Assembly (NCBI GenBank): GCA_947623305.1
Contig: CANQGQ010000004.1
Location: 91,214 to 155,213, forward strand
DNA: 64,000 nucleotides
Origin: an uncultured Alistipes sp.
GTDB lineage: Bacteria; Bacteroidota; Bacteroidia; Bacteroidales; Rikenellaceae
Reading direction: 5' to 3'
In this document: piece by piece, positions 34,345-43,922 of the stretch
How positions within the stretch are numbered: the first letter of the stretch is position 1
Layout of the letters: each line of letters begins with the position of its first letter
Program-made: the position numbers and the translations under genes
Notes under the pieces: generated by a model
Seen by the model: only the letters and a program-made list of their open reading frames with translations
Told to the model about the DNA's origin: nothing
Database searches by the model: none

Positions 34345-36522
34345 CTACCGGATGAACAGCAGTTCGCGGTACTTCGGCAACGGCCAAATCTGGTCGTCGA
34401 CGATCTCCTCCAATTTGTCGACATGGTAACGGATTTCGTCGAGGAACACCGCCACCGTATCGTGATAGGCAATGGCCTTTTTCCGCTGGTCGTCGATCCG
34501 ATTGGCCTGCTTGCGGGCTTCGATCATTTCGTCGGTCATCTTCTGGATGGCGGCCGTATGATCCTGAATCTTCTTGATCAACAGAATATCGGCCGAAGCG
34601 TTCAATCCCTGCAGCTGCGACATCTTGTAGACCTTGTCCAGCAACATCGCCTCGTACTTCGATGCGATCGGTACGATGTGATTCATCGTCAGGTCGCCCA
34701 AAACGCGGCTTTCGATCTGGATTTTCTTGGCATAGGTCTCCCACTTCACCTCAGCACGGGCTTCGAGCTCGACCTTCGAGAAAACGCCCAAGTCGGCGAA
34801 CATCTTCACGGCCGCCTTATCTAAATAGTGGTCGATCATCAACGGCGTAGAGGTCTCGCAATCGAGGCCGCGGCGTGCGGCCTCCGCCTTCCATTCGTCC
34901 GAATAACCGTTGCCGTCGAAACGAATCGCCTTGCAAGCCTTGATTTTCTGTTTCAGCACCTCGTAGATCGCTTTCTCCTTCTTGGCTCCGGCCTCGATCT
35001 TGGCATCCACGGCCACCTTGAAATCGCGCAACTCGGCAGCGACGACCGAATTGAGCACGATCATCGCCTCGGCGCAGTTGTCCGACGAACCGACGGCGCG
35101 GAACTCGAAGCGGTTGCCCGTAAAGGCGAACGGCGATGTGCGGTTGCGGTCGGTATTGTCGAGCAGGAGGGTCGGGATGTGCGAAATACCGCTCATCTTG
35201 AAGACGTTCTTGGCATCGAACCGGATGGCGTCATCGCCCCGGCTGGCCTCCAGCTTGTCCAATACGGCCGAAACCTGCGAACCGAGGAACGTGGAGATGA
35301 TGGCAGGAGGTGCCTCGTTGGCTCCCAGACGGTGGGCGTTCGTCGCACTCATGATGGAGGCTTTCAACAACCCGTTGTTTTTGTAGACCGCCGAGATGAC
35401 GTTCACCAAAAAGGTGATGAACTGCAAATTCTCCGATGCCGTCTTGCCCGGGCCCAACAGATTGATCCCCGTATCGGTTCCCAGCGACCAGTTGTTGTGC
35501 TTGCCCGAGCCGTTGATCCCCTTGAAAGGCTTTTCATGCAGCAGCACGCGGAAGTGATGACGGCGGGCGATCTTGTCCATGATGGTCATCAGCAACTGGT
35601 TGTGGTCGTTGGCCAGGTTCACCTCCTCGTAGACGGGAGCCAGCTCGAACTGATTCGGAGCCACCTCGTTATGACGGGTCTTCACGGGAATGCCCAACTT
35701 CAGACTTTCGTATTCGAGGTCTTTCATGAAGGCCATCACCCGGGCGGGAATCGCCCCGAAATAGTGATCCTCCAGCTGTTGATTCTTCGCCGATTCATGG
35801 CCCATCAGCGTGCGGCCGGTCAAGACCAAATCGGGACGAATGGCCCACAAACTCTCATCGACCAAGAAATACTCCTGCTCCCAACCGAGATAGGAGAAAA
35901 CCCGCTGCACGTTCTTGTCGAAGTAGCGGCAAACCTCCGTAGCGGCATTGTCGACCGCCGTTACGGCACGCAGCAAAGGCACCTTGTAATCGAGCGCCTC
36001 GCCCGTATAGGCGATGAATACGGTCGGAATACAGAGGGTCGTATCGACGATGAACGCCGGCGAAGTGGGATCCCACGCCGAATAACCGCGCGCTTCGAAC
36101 GTATTGCGGATGCCTCCGTTCGGGAACGACGAAGCATCGGGTTCCTGCTGCACGAGCAATTTTCCGGAAAATTCCTCCAACACGCCGCCCTCTCCGTCGG
36201 GGTCGGCGAATGCATCGTGTTTTTCGGCCGTGCCGCCCGTCAGCGGCTGGAACCAGTGCGTGTAGTGATCGGCGCCATGCTCCAATGCCCACTGGCGCAT
36301 ACCGGCAGCCACGCTGTCGGCCACTTCGCGCGACAACGGCGTACGTTTCTCCATCGTCTCCGACAAGAGGGCGTAGGTGCGTTTGTCGAGGTATTTGCGC
36401 ATGGCGGCATGATTGAATACCTTCTCGCCGAAATAGTCCGAAGGACGTCCTTCGGGGGCGTTCGGTTCGACCGCAGCGTGATTGATCGCCGCATCGACCA
36501 TCTTGAACCGTAATAATGACAT
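34345..36522 (-). CDS. glnN: Glutamine synthetase type III
   Basis: 725 residues, the length typical of GSIII (about 700-730). Family landmarks: WFQPLTGGTAEKHDAF, GWEQEYFLVD, KTRHNEVAPNQFELAP, HEKPFKGINGSGKHNNWSLG and RFDGNGYSDEWKAEA. It condenses glutamate, ammonia and ATP to glutamine, the main ammonia-assimilating step in many Bacteroidales. Single-gene unit, terminated by the shared hairpin. A TACCTTTG -7 box lies at 36624-36617. An in-frame ATG at 36501 is a less likely start. Confidence 0.97.
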   Translation of the reverse strand: MSLLRFKMVDAAINHAAVEPNAPEGRPSDYFGEKVFNHAAMRKYLDKRTYALLSETMEKRTPLSREVADSVAAGMRQWALEHGADHYTHWFQPLTGGTAEKHDAFADPDGEGGVLEEFSGKLLVQQEPDASSFPNGGIRNTFEARGYSAWDPTSPAFIVDTTLCIPTVFIAYTGEALDYKVPLLRAVTAVDNAATEVCRYFDKNVQRVFSYLGWEQEYFLVDESLWAIRPDLVLTGRTLMGHESAKNQQLEDHYFGAIPARVMAFMKDLEYESLKLGIPVKTRHNEVAPNQFELAPVYEEVNLANDHNQLLMTIMDKIARRHHFRVLLHEKPFKGINGSGKHNNWSLGTDTGINLLGPGKTASENLQFITFLVNVISAVYKNNGLLKASIMSATNAHRLGANEAPPAIISTFLGSQVSAVLDKLEASRGDDAIRFDAKNVFKMSGISHIPTLLLDNTDRNRTSPFAFTGNRFEFRAVGSSDNCAEAMIVLNSVVAAELRDFKVAVDAKIEAGAKKEKAIYEVLKQKIKACKAIRFDGNGYSDEWKAEAARRGLDCETSTPLMIDHYLDKAAVKMFADLGVFSKVELEARAEVKWETYAKKIQIESRVLGDLTMNHIVPIASKYEAMLLDKVYKMSQLQGLNASADILLIKKIQDHTAAIQKMTDEMIEARKQANRIDDQRKKAIAYHDTVAVFLDEIRYHVDKLEEIVDDQIWPLPKYRELLFIR

Positions 36523-37020
36523 AAGCTATCTCTGTTTAAAAATCGTTCGGGCCGTCGAGTGCCTTTCATCCTCCTCGAAAAATCGGGTCATCGGCACTCT
36601 TTTTCGTATCCATCTGCAAAGGTATGTTTTTTCTTGCAACGTTATTCGCACAAAAACACGATTTTTCCAAAAATGGGCAAATTTTTCAACGATTTTCCGA
36701 AAATTCGATGCGAAATTTCGATTTTTACCCGAATTTTTCGACTGTTATTTTACTAACATGCTATTTTTACAGCACTTTCTCCGAAAATTGCAATTTTTGC
36801 ATTTTTCAAAAATCAGAGGTTGTTTCAACCGAATTTTCAACTATTTTTCCGATTTTCACAAGAACCGATCGCAGCATTCGGAAACACCGCCCGACCGACA
36901 GCTAAACCGACATCGGAACGGCGAAAAAATTCCCGTCGTTTTCCTATGCCGATTCGTTAATTATTTATAACTTTACCAGTCCTAACGGATTCAAACATAC
37001 TAATCTCATATAAAACAGTT
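36523..37020. other. AT-rich regulatory spacer between glnN and mutA
   Basis: About 500 bp with no gene. Roughly 36640-36870 is strongly AT-rich with reiterated GAAAATT/AATTTTC words and short inverted repeats (for example GATTTTCCGAAAATTC), unlike the G+C-rich surroundings. It contains the glnN -7 box TACCTTTG (36624-36617), a TGTTA-N6-TAACA dyad (36743-36758), a TATTTTTA box (36762-36769) and a TAACTTTA box (36968-36975) that may serve mutA. Confidence 0.6.
36743..36758. promoter_or_regulatory. Rex-like palindrome upstream of mutAB/glnN
   Basis: TGTTATTTTACTAACA has the same TGTTA-N6-TAACA form as the sites at nqr and kor. A 7/8 -7 match (TATTTTTA, plus strand) begins 4 bp to its right. 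Binding by Rex is inferred. Confidence 0.45.
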
Positions 37021-38868
37021 ATGGCAAACACCAACCGCGAAAAGCTGTTCAACGAGTTTCCGCCCGTCCCGACCGAGGCGTGGGAAACCGTCATAACGGC
37101 CGATCTGAAGGGTGCCGACTACGAGCGCAAATTAGTCTGGCGGACCGGCGAAGGATTCAACGTCCGCCCCTACTACCGCGCCGAGAACCTCGACGGCATC
37201 CGATTCTTGGGCTCGCAGGCAGGCGAGTTTCCCTATGTCAGAGGTACGCGCACGAACAATGCATGGCGCATCCATCAAACAGTGGAGGTCGACGACCCCG
37301 CCAAAGCCAATGCCGAAGCACTCGACATCCTCAACAAAGGGGTCGATTCGTTGGGCTTCTGCATCCGCAAGGAGGGGCTCACGGCCGAAGAGTTGGATAC
37401 GCTGCTGAAAGGAATCAGCCTTCCGGCCATCGACCTCGTATTCAGCGGAAAGCACATCGGCCGCGTCGCCGAAATCCTGCTGGAAAAACTCGAAAAGGAG
37501 CCGATCGACAAAGAGGCGGTGCACATCGCATTCTGCGTCGATCCGTTGGTCAAGAATCTGTCGGCCAAAGGCGATTTCTGCTCGCCCAACGGCGAGAAAT
37601 GCTTCGCCCGCATCGCTTCGCTGATGGAAAAATCGCGCGCATACAAGCACGTGCGCATCGTAACCGTTTCGGCCCAAATCTTCGGGAACGCCGGTTCGAC
37701 CATCGTCGAGGAGTTGGCATTCGCCCTCTCGGCCGGCAACGATTACCTCGCCCAACTGACCGACCGGGGCATCGACGCCGAGACGATCGCCCGCAAACTG
37801 CGGTTCTCGTTCTCCGTAACGTCGAATTACTTCCTCGAAATCGCCAAATTCCGCGCAGCCCGCATGCTGTGGGCCAACATCGTCAAAGGCTACGGCCCGG
37901 AGAACTGCGCCTGCAAGATGATGATCCACGCCGAGACCTCGCGCTGGAACCAGACGGTTTACGACCCCTATGTCAACATGCTGCGCGGCACGACCGAAGC
38001 CATGTCGGCTGCCATCGGCGGGGTCTATTCGTTAGAGGTTACACCGTTCGACCGCGCGTTCGAGACGCCGACCGAATTTTCGAAACACATCGCCCGCAAC
38101 GTGGAACTGCTGCTCAAGCACGAAGCCCACTTCGATCAGGTGGTCGATCCGGCCGGCGGTTCGTACTACGTGGAGAACCTGACGGAATCCATCGCCAACG
38201 AAGCGTGGAAACTCTTCCTCGAGATCGAGGAGAAGGGCGGCTACACAGCAGCCTACCGCTCGGGCTACATCAAGGAGCGCATCGAGGCTTCGGCCGCTGC
38301 CAAGGACAAAAACATCGCGACGCGCCGTCAGATTCTGCTGGGTGCCAACCAATACCCCAACTTCACAGAGGTCGCGCCCGCCGAAATCGCCGCGGAGACC
38401 GTCGCCCGCACGCAAGGCGAAGGCAATGTTCTGATGCCCTATCGCGGAGCGATGGCATTCGAAGCGATGCGTCTGCACGTCGACCGTTCGGGCAAGGAGC
38501 CCAAGGCCTTCATGCTGACCTGCGGCAACCTGGCGATGGCGCGCGCGCGCGCCCAGTTCTCGTGCAACTTCTTCGCCTGCGCCGGCATCCGCGTACAGGA
38601 CAACACCTATTTCAAGTCGATCGAGGAGGGCGCGAAAGCCGCGCTGGAATCGAAAGCCGACATCGTGGTAGTCTGCGCATCGGACGACGACTATGCGGAA
38701 GCGGCGCCGAAGGTCAAGGAGCTGCTGGGCGGCAAAGCGATCTTGGTGGTCGCCGGAGCGCCGGCCTGCATGCCCGAATTAGAGGCACAAGGCATCAAGA
38801 ACTTCATCCATGTGAAGTCGAACGTGCTGGAAACCCTGAAGTCGTACCTTAAAGAGCTGGGAATCTGA
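37021..38868 (+). CDS. mutA: Methylmalonyl-CoA mutase small subunit
   Basis: 615 residues. [20 protein letters not shown] and [18 protein letters not shown] are typical of the small (non-catalytic) subunit. The TIM-barrel-like region has [20 protein letters not shown] and the C-terminal B12-like domain lacks the D-x-H-x-x-G motif. It pairs with MutB to isomerise succinyl-CoA and (R)-methylmalonyl-CoA, leading in Bacteroidales to propionate. mutB follows after 2 bp. Confidence 0.96.
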   Translation: MANTNREKLFNEFPPVPTEAWETVITADLKGADYERKLVWRTGEGFNVRPYYRAENLDGIRFLGSQAGEFPYVRGTRTNNAWRIHQTVEVDDPAKANAEALDILNKGVDSLGFCIRKEGLTAEELDTLLKGISLPAIDLVFSGKHIGRVAEILLEKLEKEPIDKEAVHIAFCVDPLVKNLSAKGDFCSPNGEKCFARIASLMEKSRAYKHVRIVTVSAQIFGNAGSTIVEELAFALSAGNDYLAQLTDRGIDAETIARKLRFSFSVTSNYFLEIAKFRAARMLWANIVKGYGPENCACKMMIHAETSRWNQTVYDPYVNMLRGTTEAMSAAIGGVYSLEVTPFDRAFETPTEFSKHIARNVELLLKHEAHFDQVVDPAGGSYYVENLTESIANEAWKLFLEIEEKGGYTAAYRSGYIKERIEASAAAKDKNIATRRQILLGANQYPNFTEVAPAEIAAETVARTQGEGNVLMPYRGAMAFEAMRLHVDRSGKEPKAFMLTCGNLAMARARAQFSCNFFACAGIRVQDNTYFKSIEEGAKAALESKADIVVVCASDDDYAEAAPKVKELLGGKAILVVAGAPACMPELEAQGIKNFIHVKSNVLETLKSYLKELGI

Positions 38869-38870
38869 TT

Positions 38871-41006
38871 ATGAGAGCGAAATTCAATGATATAACCTAC
38901 AAAGGCGCAGCGACGAACTGCTGCGCGACGAAGGGATGCACCGAAGGCGAGCCGTGGATGACCGCCGAACGCATTCCGGTCAAGGGTCTCTACACGGCCG
39001 CCGACCTCGAAGGCATGGAACATCTGAACTATGCCGCCGGTTTGGCCCCGTTCCTCCGCGGCCCCTATTCGACGATGTATGTGATGCGTCCGTGGACCAT
39101 CCGTCAATACGCAGGGTTCTCGACCGCCGAGGAGTCCAATGCGTTCTATCGCCGCAACCTTGCCGCCGGTCAGAAAGGCCTCTCCGTGGCCTTCGACTTG
39201 GCGACGCACCGCGGCTACGATGCCGACCATCCGCGCGTTGTGGGCGATGTCGGCAAGGCCGGCGTGTCGATCTGCTCGGTCGAGGACATGAAGGTACTGT
39301 TCAACGGCATTCCGCTCGACAAGATGTCGGTTTCGATGACCATGAACGGCGCCGTGCTGCCGATTCTGGCCTTCTACATCGTTACGGGGCTGGAACAGGG
39401 CTGCACGCTCGACCAACTGGCCGGTACGATTCAGAATGACATTCTGAAGGAGTTCATGGTGCGCAACACCTATATCTATCCGCCCGAATTTTCGATGCGC
39501 ATCATCGCCGACATCTTCGAGTACACCTCGAAGAATATGCCCAAGTTCAACTCCATCTCCATCTCCGGCTACCACATGCAGGAGGCAGGCGCGACGGCCG
39601 ACATCGAGCTGGCCTATACGCTGGCCGACGGTCTGGAATATCTGCGCGCCGGTATCAATGCGGGCATGTCCATCGACGCTTTCGCGCCGCGACTGTCGTT
39701 CTTCTGGGCCATCGGCATGAACCACTTCATGGAGATTGCCAAAATGCGTGCGGCCCGTATGCTGTGGGCCAAGATCGTCAAACAGTTCGATCCGAAGAAT
39801 CCCAAATCGCTCGCCCTGCGCACCCACTCGCAGACGTCGGGCTGGTCGCTCACGGAGCAGGATCCGTTCAACAACGTGGCTCGCACGGCCATCGAGGCGA
39901 TGGGCGCGGCATTGGGCCATACGCAGTCGCTGCACACGAACGCCCTCGACGAGGCGATCGCCCTGCCGACCGACTTCTCGGCCCGTATCGCCCGCAACAC
40001 GCAGATTTACATCCAGGAAGAGACCTCGGTATGCCGCAGCGTCGATCCGTGGGCAGGTTCCTACTATGTGGAGACGCTGACCAACGAAATCGCGCACAAG
40101 GCCTGGGAACACATCCAGGAAGTCGAAAAATTAGGCGGCATGGCGAAAGCCATCGAAACCGGTATTCCGAAGATGCGTATCGAAGAATCGGCTGCCCGTA
40201 CGCAGGCGCGGATCGACTCGGGCGAGCAGAAGATCATCGGCGTGAACGAATATCGGCTCGAAAAGGAGGCCCCGATCGACATCCTGGCAGTGGATAATAC
40301 GGCCGTGCGCGAGAGCCAGATCAAACGACTGAAAGAACTTCGCGCCAACCGCGACGAAGCCGCCGTAAAACAGGCGCTGGCCGCCATCACCGAATGCGTG
40401 AAGACCAAGCAGGGCAATCTGCTGGCGCTGGCGGTCGAAGCAGCCAAAGTCCGCGCGACGCTGGGCGAAATTTCGGATGCCTGCGAAGTGGTCGTCGGAC
40501 GTTACAAAGCAGTGATTCGTTCCATCTCGGGAGTATACAGTTCAAGTATGAAACAGGATTCGGATTTCGAACGGGCAAAGGCGATGTGCGCCGAGTTCGC
40601 CAAGAAAGAGGGTCGTCAACCCCGTATCATGGTCGCCAAATTGGGCCAGGACGGGCACGACCGTGGAGCGAAAGTGGTGGCTACGGGCTATGCGGATGTC
40701 GGTTTCGACGTCGACATGGGGCCGTTGTTCCAGACGCCGGCCGAAGCAGCCAAACAGGCGGTCGAGAACGACGTACATATCGTCGGCGTATCGTCGCTGG
40801 CGGCAGGACACCTGACGCTGGTGCCGCAGATCATCGCCGAACTGAAGAAGCTGGGTCGCGAGGATATTATCGTGATCGTGGGCGGCGTCATTCCGCATCA
40901 GGACTACGATGAACTCTATCGCGACGGTGCTGCGGCCATCTTCGGCCCGGGCACGCCGATCGCAAAGTCGGCCATCAAGATGCTCGAAATTCTGATGGCC
41001 GAATAA
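38871..41006 (+). CDS. mutB: Methylmalonyl-CoA mutase large (catalytic) subunit
   Basis: 711 residues. Substrate-barrel landmarks: [40 protein letters not shown] and [19 protein letters not shown]. The C-terminal cobalamin domain has the base-off motif [10 protein letters not shown] (near residue 595; lower cobalt ligand His) and [10 protein letters not shown]. Catalyses the adenosylcobalamin-dependent radical rearrangement of (R)-methylmalonyl-CoA to succinyl-CoA or the reverse. No GTPase chaperone or epimerase gene is in the window. A terminator follows. Confidence 0.97.
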   Translation: MRAKFNDITYKGAATNCCATKGCTEGEPWMTAERIPVKGLYTAADLEGMEHLNYAAGLAPFLRGPYSTMYVMRPWTIRQYAGFSTAEESNAFYRRNLAAGQKGLSVAFDLATHRGYDADHPRVVGDVGKAGVSICSVEDMKVLFNGIPLDKMSVSMTMNGAVLPILAFYIVTGLEQGCTLDQLAGTIQNDILKEFMVRNTYIYPPEFSMRIIADIFEYTSKNMPKFNSISISGYHMQEAGATADIELAYTLADGLEYLRAGINAGMSIDAFAPRLSFFWAIGMNHFMEIAKMRAARMLWAKIVKQFDPKNPKSLALRTHSQTSGWSLTEQDPFNNVARTAIEAMGAALGHTQSLHTNALDEAIALPTDFSARIARNTQIYIQEETSVCRSVDPWAGSYYVETLTNEIAHKAWEHIQEVEKLGGMAKAIETGIPKMRIEESAARTQARIDSGEQKIIGVNEYRLEKEAPIDILAVDNTAVRESQIKRLKELRANRDEAAVKQALAAITECVKTKQGNLLALAVEAAKVRATLGEISDACEVVVGRYKAVIRSISGVYSSSMKQDSDFERAKAMCAEFAKKEGRQPRIMVAKLGQDGHDRGAKVVATGYADVGFDVDMGPLFQTPAEAAKQAVENDVHIVGVSSLAAGHLTLVPQIIAELKKLGREDIIVIVGGVIPHQDYDELYRDGAAAIFGPGTPIAKSAIKMLEILMAE

Positions 41007-41063
41007 AGAGGGCCAAAGGGACGGGCCAAACGAAAGTCGGTGCCGTCCGAGAGCGAACGGGAA

Positions 41064-41096
41064 GCGCGCCGTGCACGATGCACGGAGCGCTTTTTT
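41064..41096 (+). terminator. Terminator after mutAB
   Basis: AGCGC-G-CCGTGCA and TGCACGG-A-GCGCT pair around a 3-nt loop, followed by TTTTTT. Confidence 0.8.
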
Positions 41097-41119
41097 ATGA
41101 TGTTAGCGAAAAACGGGAC

Positions 41120-41503
41120 CTAAATCCCGAAAAGATTGCGGCCGATCCACCACGTTACGACCAGCACGAAATAGAGCCGCACGACGCAAGGATGCTGCAC
41201 CCGCTCGCGCCAACGCGCAGCGAGCGTCCGATGGTCGAAAGTCGTCCATGCCACAGCCGCCAAATAAGGCACCGAAAGAATCATGAACGGATTGAAGCGG
41301 AACGCCGCGACAAAATGGCCGTGCAACAGATGATAAAACGCCCGCTGACTTCCGCACGCCGGACAACTCCAACCCGTCAGCCAGTGAAAGAGGCATCGAG
41401 GCATATAAGCAGTATGTTCGGGGTCGAAACGGTAATAAAACCATCCGACCGCGAACAAACCGATGCCCGCCAAAAAGAGAAGAAGGAGAACCTTAAGCCG
41501 CAA
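41120..41503 (-). CDS. DUF2752 membrane protein
   Basis: 127 residues with three likely membrane segments (about 3-23, 66-86 and 107-124) and the DUF2752 signature SCPACGSQRAFYHLLHG. The two cysteines could bind a metal, but no function is known for the family. Its start overlaps the upstream CD225-like gene by 11 bp, so the two are coupled; this pairing points to a joint membrane role but does not reveal it. Confidence 0.82.
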   Translation of the reverse strand: MRLKVLLLLFLAGIGLFAVGWFYYRFDPEHTAYMPRCLFHWLTGWSCPACGSQRAFYHLLHGHFVAAFRFNPFMILSVPYLAAVAWTTFDHRTLAARWRERVQHPCVVRLYFVLVVTWWIGRNLFGI

Positions 41504-41789
41504 ATGATGAAAAATCCGCCGAAGAGAGAGCCGGAATCAAGGCAAACAACAAAATAGCAAGATAGACCAGCACGACGAATGCGCAAACCGCAGCGGAAAC
41601 GATCGCCCACGTGCGGGCTTTTCGTGCAGCATCTTCCGCCTCGTCGTAATGGCCGAGCGCCCATTCGGAATCGACCTTCGAGGCATACACGATGGAGACG
41701 ATGCCGAAAGGAAGGCAACACAATACAGTAGTTAAAATCGCCCAAACGAGGCAGTTATCGGGTTTGCGACGGTTCGTGATCTCTTCCAT
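41493..41789 (-). CDS. CD225/dispanin-like small membrane protein
   Basis: 98 residues. MEEITNRRKPDNCLVWAILT, then CCLPFGIVSIVYASKVDSEW match the CD225/dispanin fold, with one re-entrant and one full membrane segment and a cysteine pair; a second hydrophobic stretch lies near the C-terminus. ATG 41789 fits the family start; an in-frame extension to 41846 would run through the promoter. Co-transcribed with the DUF2752 gene. Function unknown. Confidence 0.8.
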   Translation of the reverse strand: MEEITNRRKPDNCLVWAILTTVLCCLPFGIVSIVYASKVDSEWALGHYDEAEDAARKARTWAIVSAAVCAFVVLVYLAILLFALIPALSSADFSSFAA

Positions 41790-41816
41790 GATCAAGTATT
41801 TAACGGATAGAATGAA

Positions 41817-41847
41817 CAAATATACGCAAAATAGCCATTCCGGCAAA
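41817..41847 (-). promoter_or_regulatory. Consensus promoter for CD225-DUF2752 pair
   Basis: On the minus strand TTTG, a 19-bp spacer and TATATTTG (41824-41817) form a textbook Bacteroidota promoter, about 28 nt ahead of the CD225-like start. Confidence 0.7.
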
Positions 41848-41903
41848 TTTTTCGGTTGTTATTTTCGCCGAGCCGATGCTTCGGCATTCGGGCAAAACGG
41901 CAA

Positions 41904-41936
41904 AAAAATCGGCTTCACGAGTTTCGTGAAGCCGAT
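41904..41936 (-). terminator. Terminator of the efflux operon
   Basis: AATCGGCTTCACGA pairs with TCGTGAAGCCGATT around a 2-nt loop. On the minus strand the stem is followed by a T-run, placing it at the end of the RND-TetR operon. Confidence 0.85.
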
Positions 41937-41955
41937 TCCTTTCATTCGCACCGAT

Positions 41956-42534
41956 TCAAAACCGGTCGATCGCCTCGACCCCGTTCTGCGTAGCGATTCC
42001 ACGCAGAAAAAACCGGCAAAAAAGGCGCAATTCCTCCCGCGATACGCCGCCCGATCGGGATTCCAACAACGTAACGATCAACCATCTGGCATAAACCGTC
42101 GCATCCACTTCGAGAAGCAACCAACCCTTCGCCCGTCCGAGTTCCAACACCGCACTCAATTCGCCATGCCAGAAAGAACGAAAGGCATCGACCTGCTCGG
42201 CAAAGACCGATTTTCGATTGATGTCCGCCAAAAAACGCGGCTCCACGATGTACAAAGCATCGACGAACTCGTTCAACAGGCACAAAGCCTTGATCAAGAC
42301 ATTGCCGGAACGCCGACGGCGAAAAGCGAGAATCCGCCGGCGCTGCTGCCGGCGCATCGCTTCGAGACAAGCGGAGACCAATTCGTCCTTATCGACGAAT
42401 AATTCGTAAAGGGTGCGTTTGGAGATGCCCAACGTCTGCGCGATCTCATCGACCCGCACGGCACGGATGCCGTTGCGGGCGATGAGCTCTTGCGTCGTTC
42501 GGATAATCTCCTCTTTGGTCGCGCCCCGTTTCAT
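41956..42534 (-). CDS. TetR/AcrR-family regulator
   Basis: 192 residues. The N-terminal HTH reads TKEEIIRTTQELIARNGIRA, then EIAQTLGISKRTLYELFVDK, the standard TetR DNA-binding region; the rest is a helical ligand/dimer domain. It is the last gene of the RND operon, 11 bp after the outer-membrane factor, which suggests self-contained control of the pump. The long dyad at 48392-48426 upstream of the operon is a candidate operator. Confidence 0.9.
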   Translation of the reverse strand: MKRGATKEEIIRTTQELIARNGIRAVRVDEIAQTLGISKRTLYELFVDKDELVSACLEAMRRQQRRRILAFRRRRSGNVLIKALCLLNEFVDALYIVEPRFLADINRKSVFAEQVDAFRSFWHGELSAVLELGRAKGWLLLEVDATVYARWLIVTLLESRSGGVSREELRLFCRFFLRGIATQNGVEAIDRF

Positions 42535-42545
42535 GGCAAGGGTCG

Positions 42546-43922
42546 TTATTTACTCTCCGTAACCTGATCGCGCCCGCCTCCGAGCGCCTGATAAAGCGTT
42601 ACAATGCCCTGAATCTCGTCGAAACGGTCGGAAATCTGCGACAATCGAGCCGAAAGCAACGACTGGCGAGCGGTCAATACTTCGAGATAGGTCGTCGACG
42701 AGTGGCGCATCAACAGTTCGGTGCTCACCTCGGCCCGTTCCAGTGCCTCGATCTGCTGCTGACGAAGCACTACCTTCGCCCGAGCCGTCTGGCACTGCAT
42801 CAACGCATCGTTCACCTCGGCACCGGCATTGAGCAAGGTCTGCTGGAAGCTCAATTTGGCCGCTTCCTGCTCCGCCTTGGCGATCTTCACCTGCGCACGA
42901 CCGGCGCGCGCGTTGAAGATCGGCAAAACCAGCGAACCGGCCGCCGAAAGGAGCAATTTGCCCGGATTGACGATCATCGCACCGGCACTGTTCGTCCAGC
43001 CGGCCGAACCGCTCAACGTGATTTTCGGATAAAGCGCCGACCGAGCCGATGCCGTTGCATAATAAGCCGAAGTCAAGGCGAGTTCAGCTGCCCGCACGTC
43101 GGGCCGGTTGGCGAGCAATTGCACCGGAACGCCGACGAGCAACTCCTCGGGCAACTGCTGCGATTCGAGCCGACCGCGCACAATGGTATGCGGCGTTTCG
43201 CCCAAAAGCGAGGTCAACGTATTCTCCGCCTGACGGATGGAATACTCCAGATCGTGCAGCGAGGCGTCGATGGCCAAGCTGTTGGCTTCGTATTGAGCGA
43301 CACCGGCTTCGTTCGCCATGCCGGCCTCCTTCAAAGCCCGTATCGTACGAACGCTTTCGCGCCATTTGTCGGCCGTCTCAACGCTCACCGCATACTGGCT
43401 GTCGAGCATCAACAACGTATAATACAAGTTGGCGATGTTGGCGATCAACTGCGTCTTTACGGCCTGCTCATACTCCTGGCTCTGTGCGTAAAGCGCCTTG
43501 GCACGACGTTTCGCATTGGTCAATCCGTTGAAAATGTCGATCTCCCAGCTGGCCGTCAGAGGGATGTTGTAGGTTTTCGACGCCTTGCTGTTGTCGAAAC
43601 TGCTGATGGCGCCCTGCGGAGCGAAGTTGAACATCGGCAGATAAGCCAACCGAGCTGACGAAAGGGTCGCCTTGGCCTCTTCCACGCGAAGCTGGGCCGC
43701 CAACAGGTCGGTGTTGTTCGCCAATCCCAACTGAATCAACTGCTGCAACTGCGGATCGGTGAATACCTCCTGCCACGTCAGATCGGCGAGCGAGGCCGTA
43801 TCTGTCGTTTCGATATCGCCGAAGAGACCGTCGGTGCGAATATCTTCGGGACGGCTGTAGGGCTTATAGATGCCGCAAGCGGTAAAAAGCGCTGCAGCGC
43901 ACACAATCATGATCTTTTTCAT
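42546..43922 (-). CDS. Outer-membrane efflux channel, TolC/OprM (NodT) family
   Basis: 458 residues. The signal and lipobox-like start MKKIMIVCAAALFTACGIYK suggests a lipoprotein. The body shows the repeated helical-hairpin and strand pattern of OprM channels: LANNTDLLAAQLRVEEAKA and RPDVRAAELALTSAYY (the conserved RPD-x-x-x-A-E). It forms the outer-membrane duct for the RND pump. Its start overlaps the RND gene stop by 4 nt (ATGA). Confidence 0.93.
   Translation of the reverse strand: MKKIMIVCAAALFTACGIYKPYSRPEDIRTDGLFGDIETTDTASLADLTWQEVFTDPQLQQLIQLGLANNTDLLAAQLRVEEAKATLSSARLAYLPMFNFAPQGAISSFDNSKASKTYNIPLTASWEIDIFNGLTNAKRRAKALYAQSQEYEQAVKTQLIANIANLYYTLLMLDSQYAVSVETADKWRESVRTIRALKEAGMANEAGVAQYEANSLAIDASLHDLEYSIRQAENTLTSLLGETPHTIVRGRLESQQLPEELLVGVPVQLLANRPDVRAAELALTSAYYATASARSALYPKITLSGSAGWTNSAGAMIVNPGKLLLSAAGSLVLPIFNARAGRAQVKIAKAEQEAAKLSFQQTLLNAGAEVNDALMQCQTARAKVVLRQQQIEALERAEVSTELLMRHSSTTYLEVLTARQSLLSARLSQISDRFDEIQGIVTLYQALGGGRDQVTESK

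Noticed and set aside
36640..36870. Short open frames rich in Phe in the AT-rich island
   Set aside because: They follow from T-rich runs; no start context, no conserved pattern, and they overlap promoter elements.
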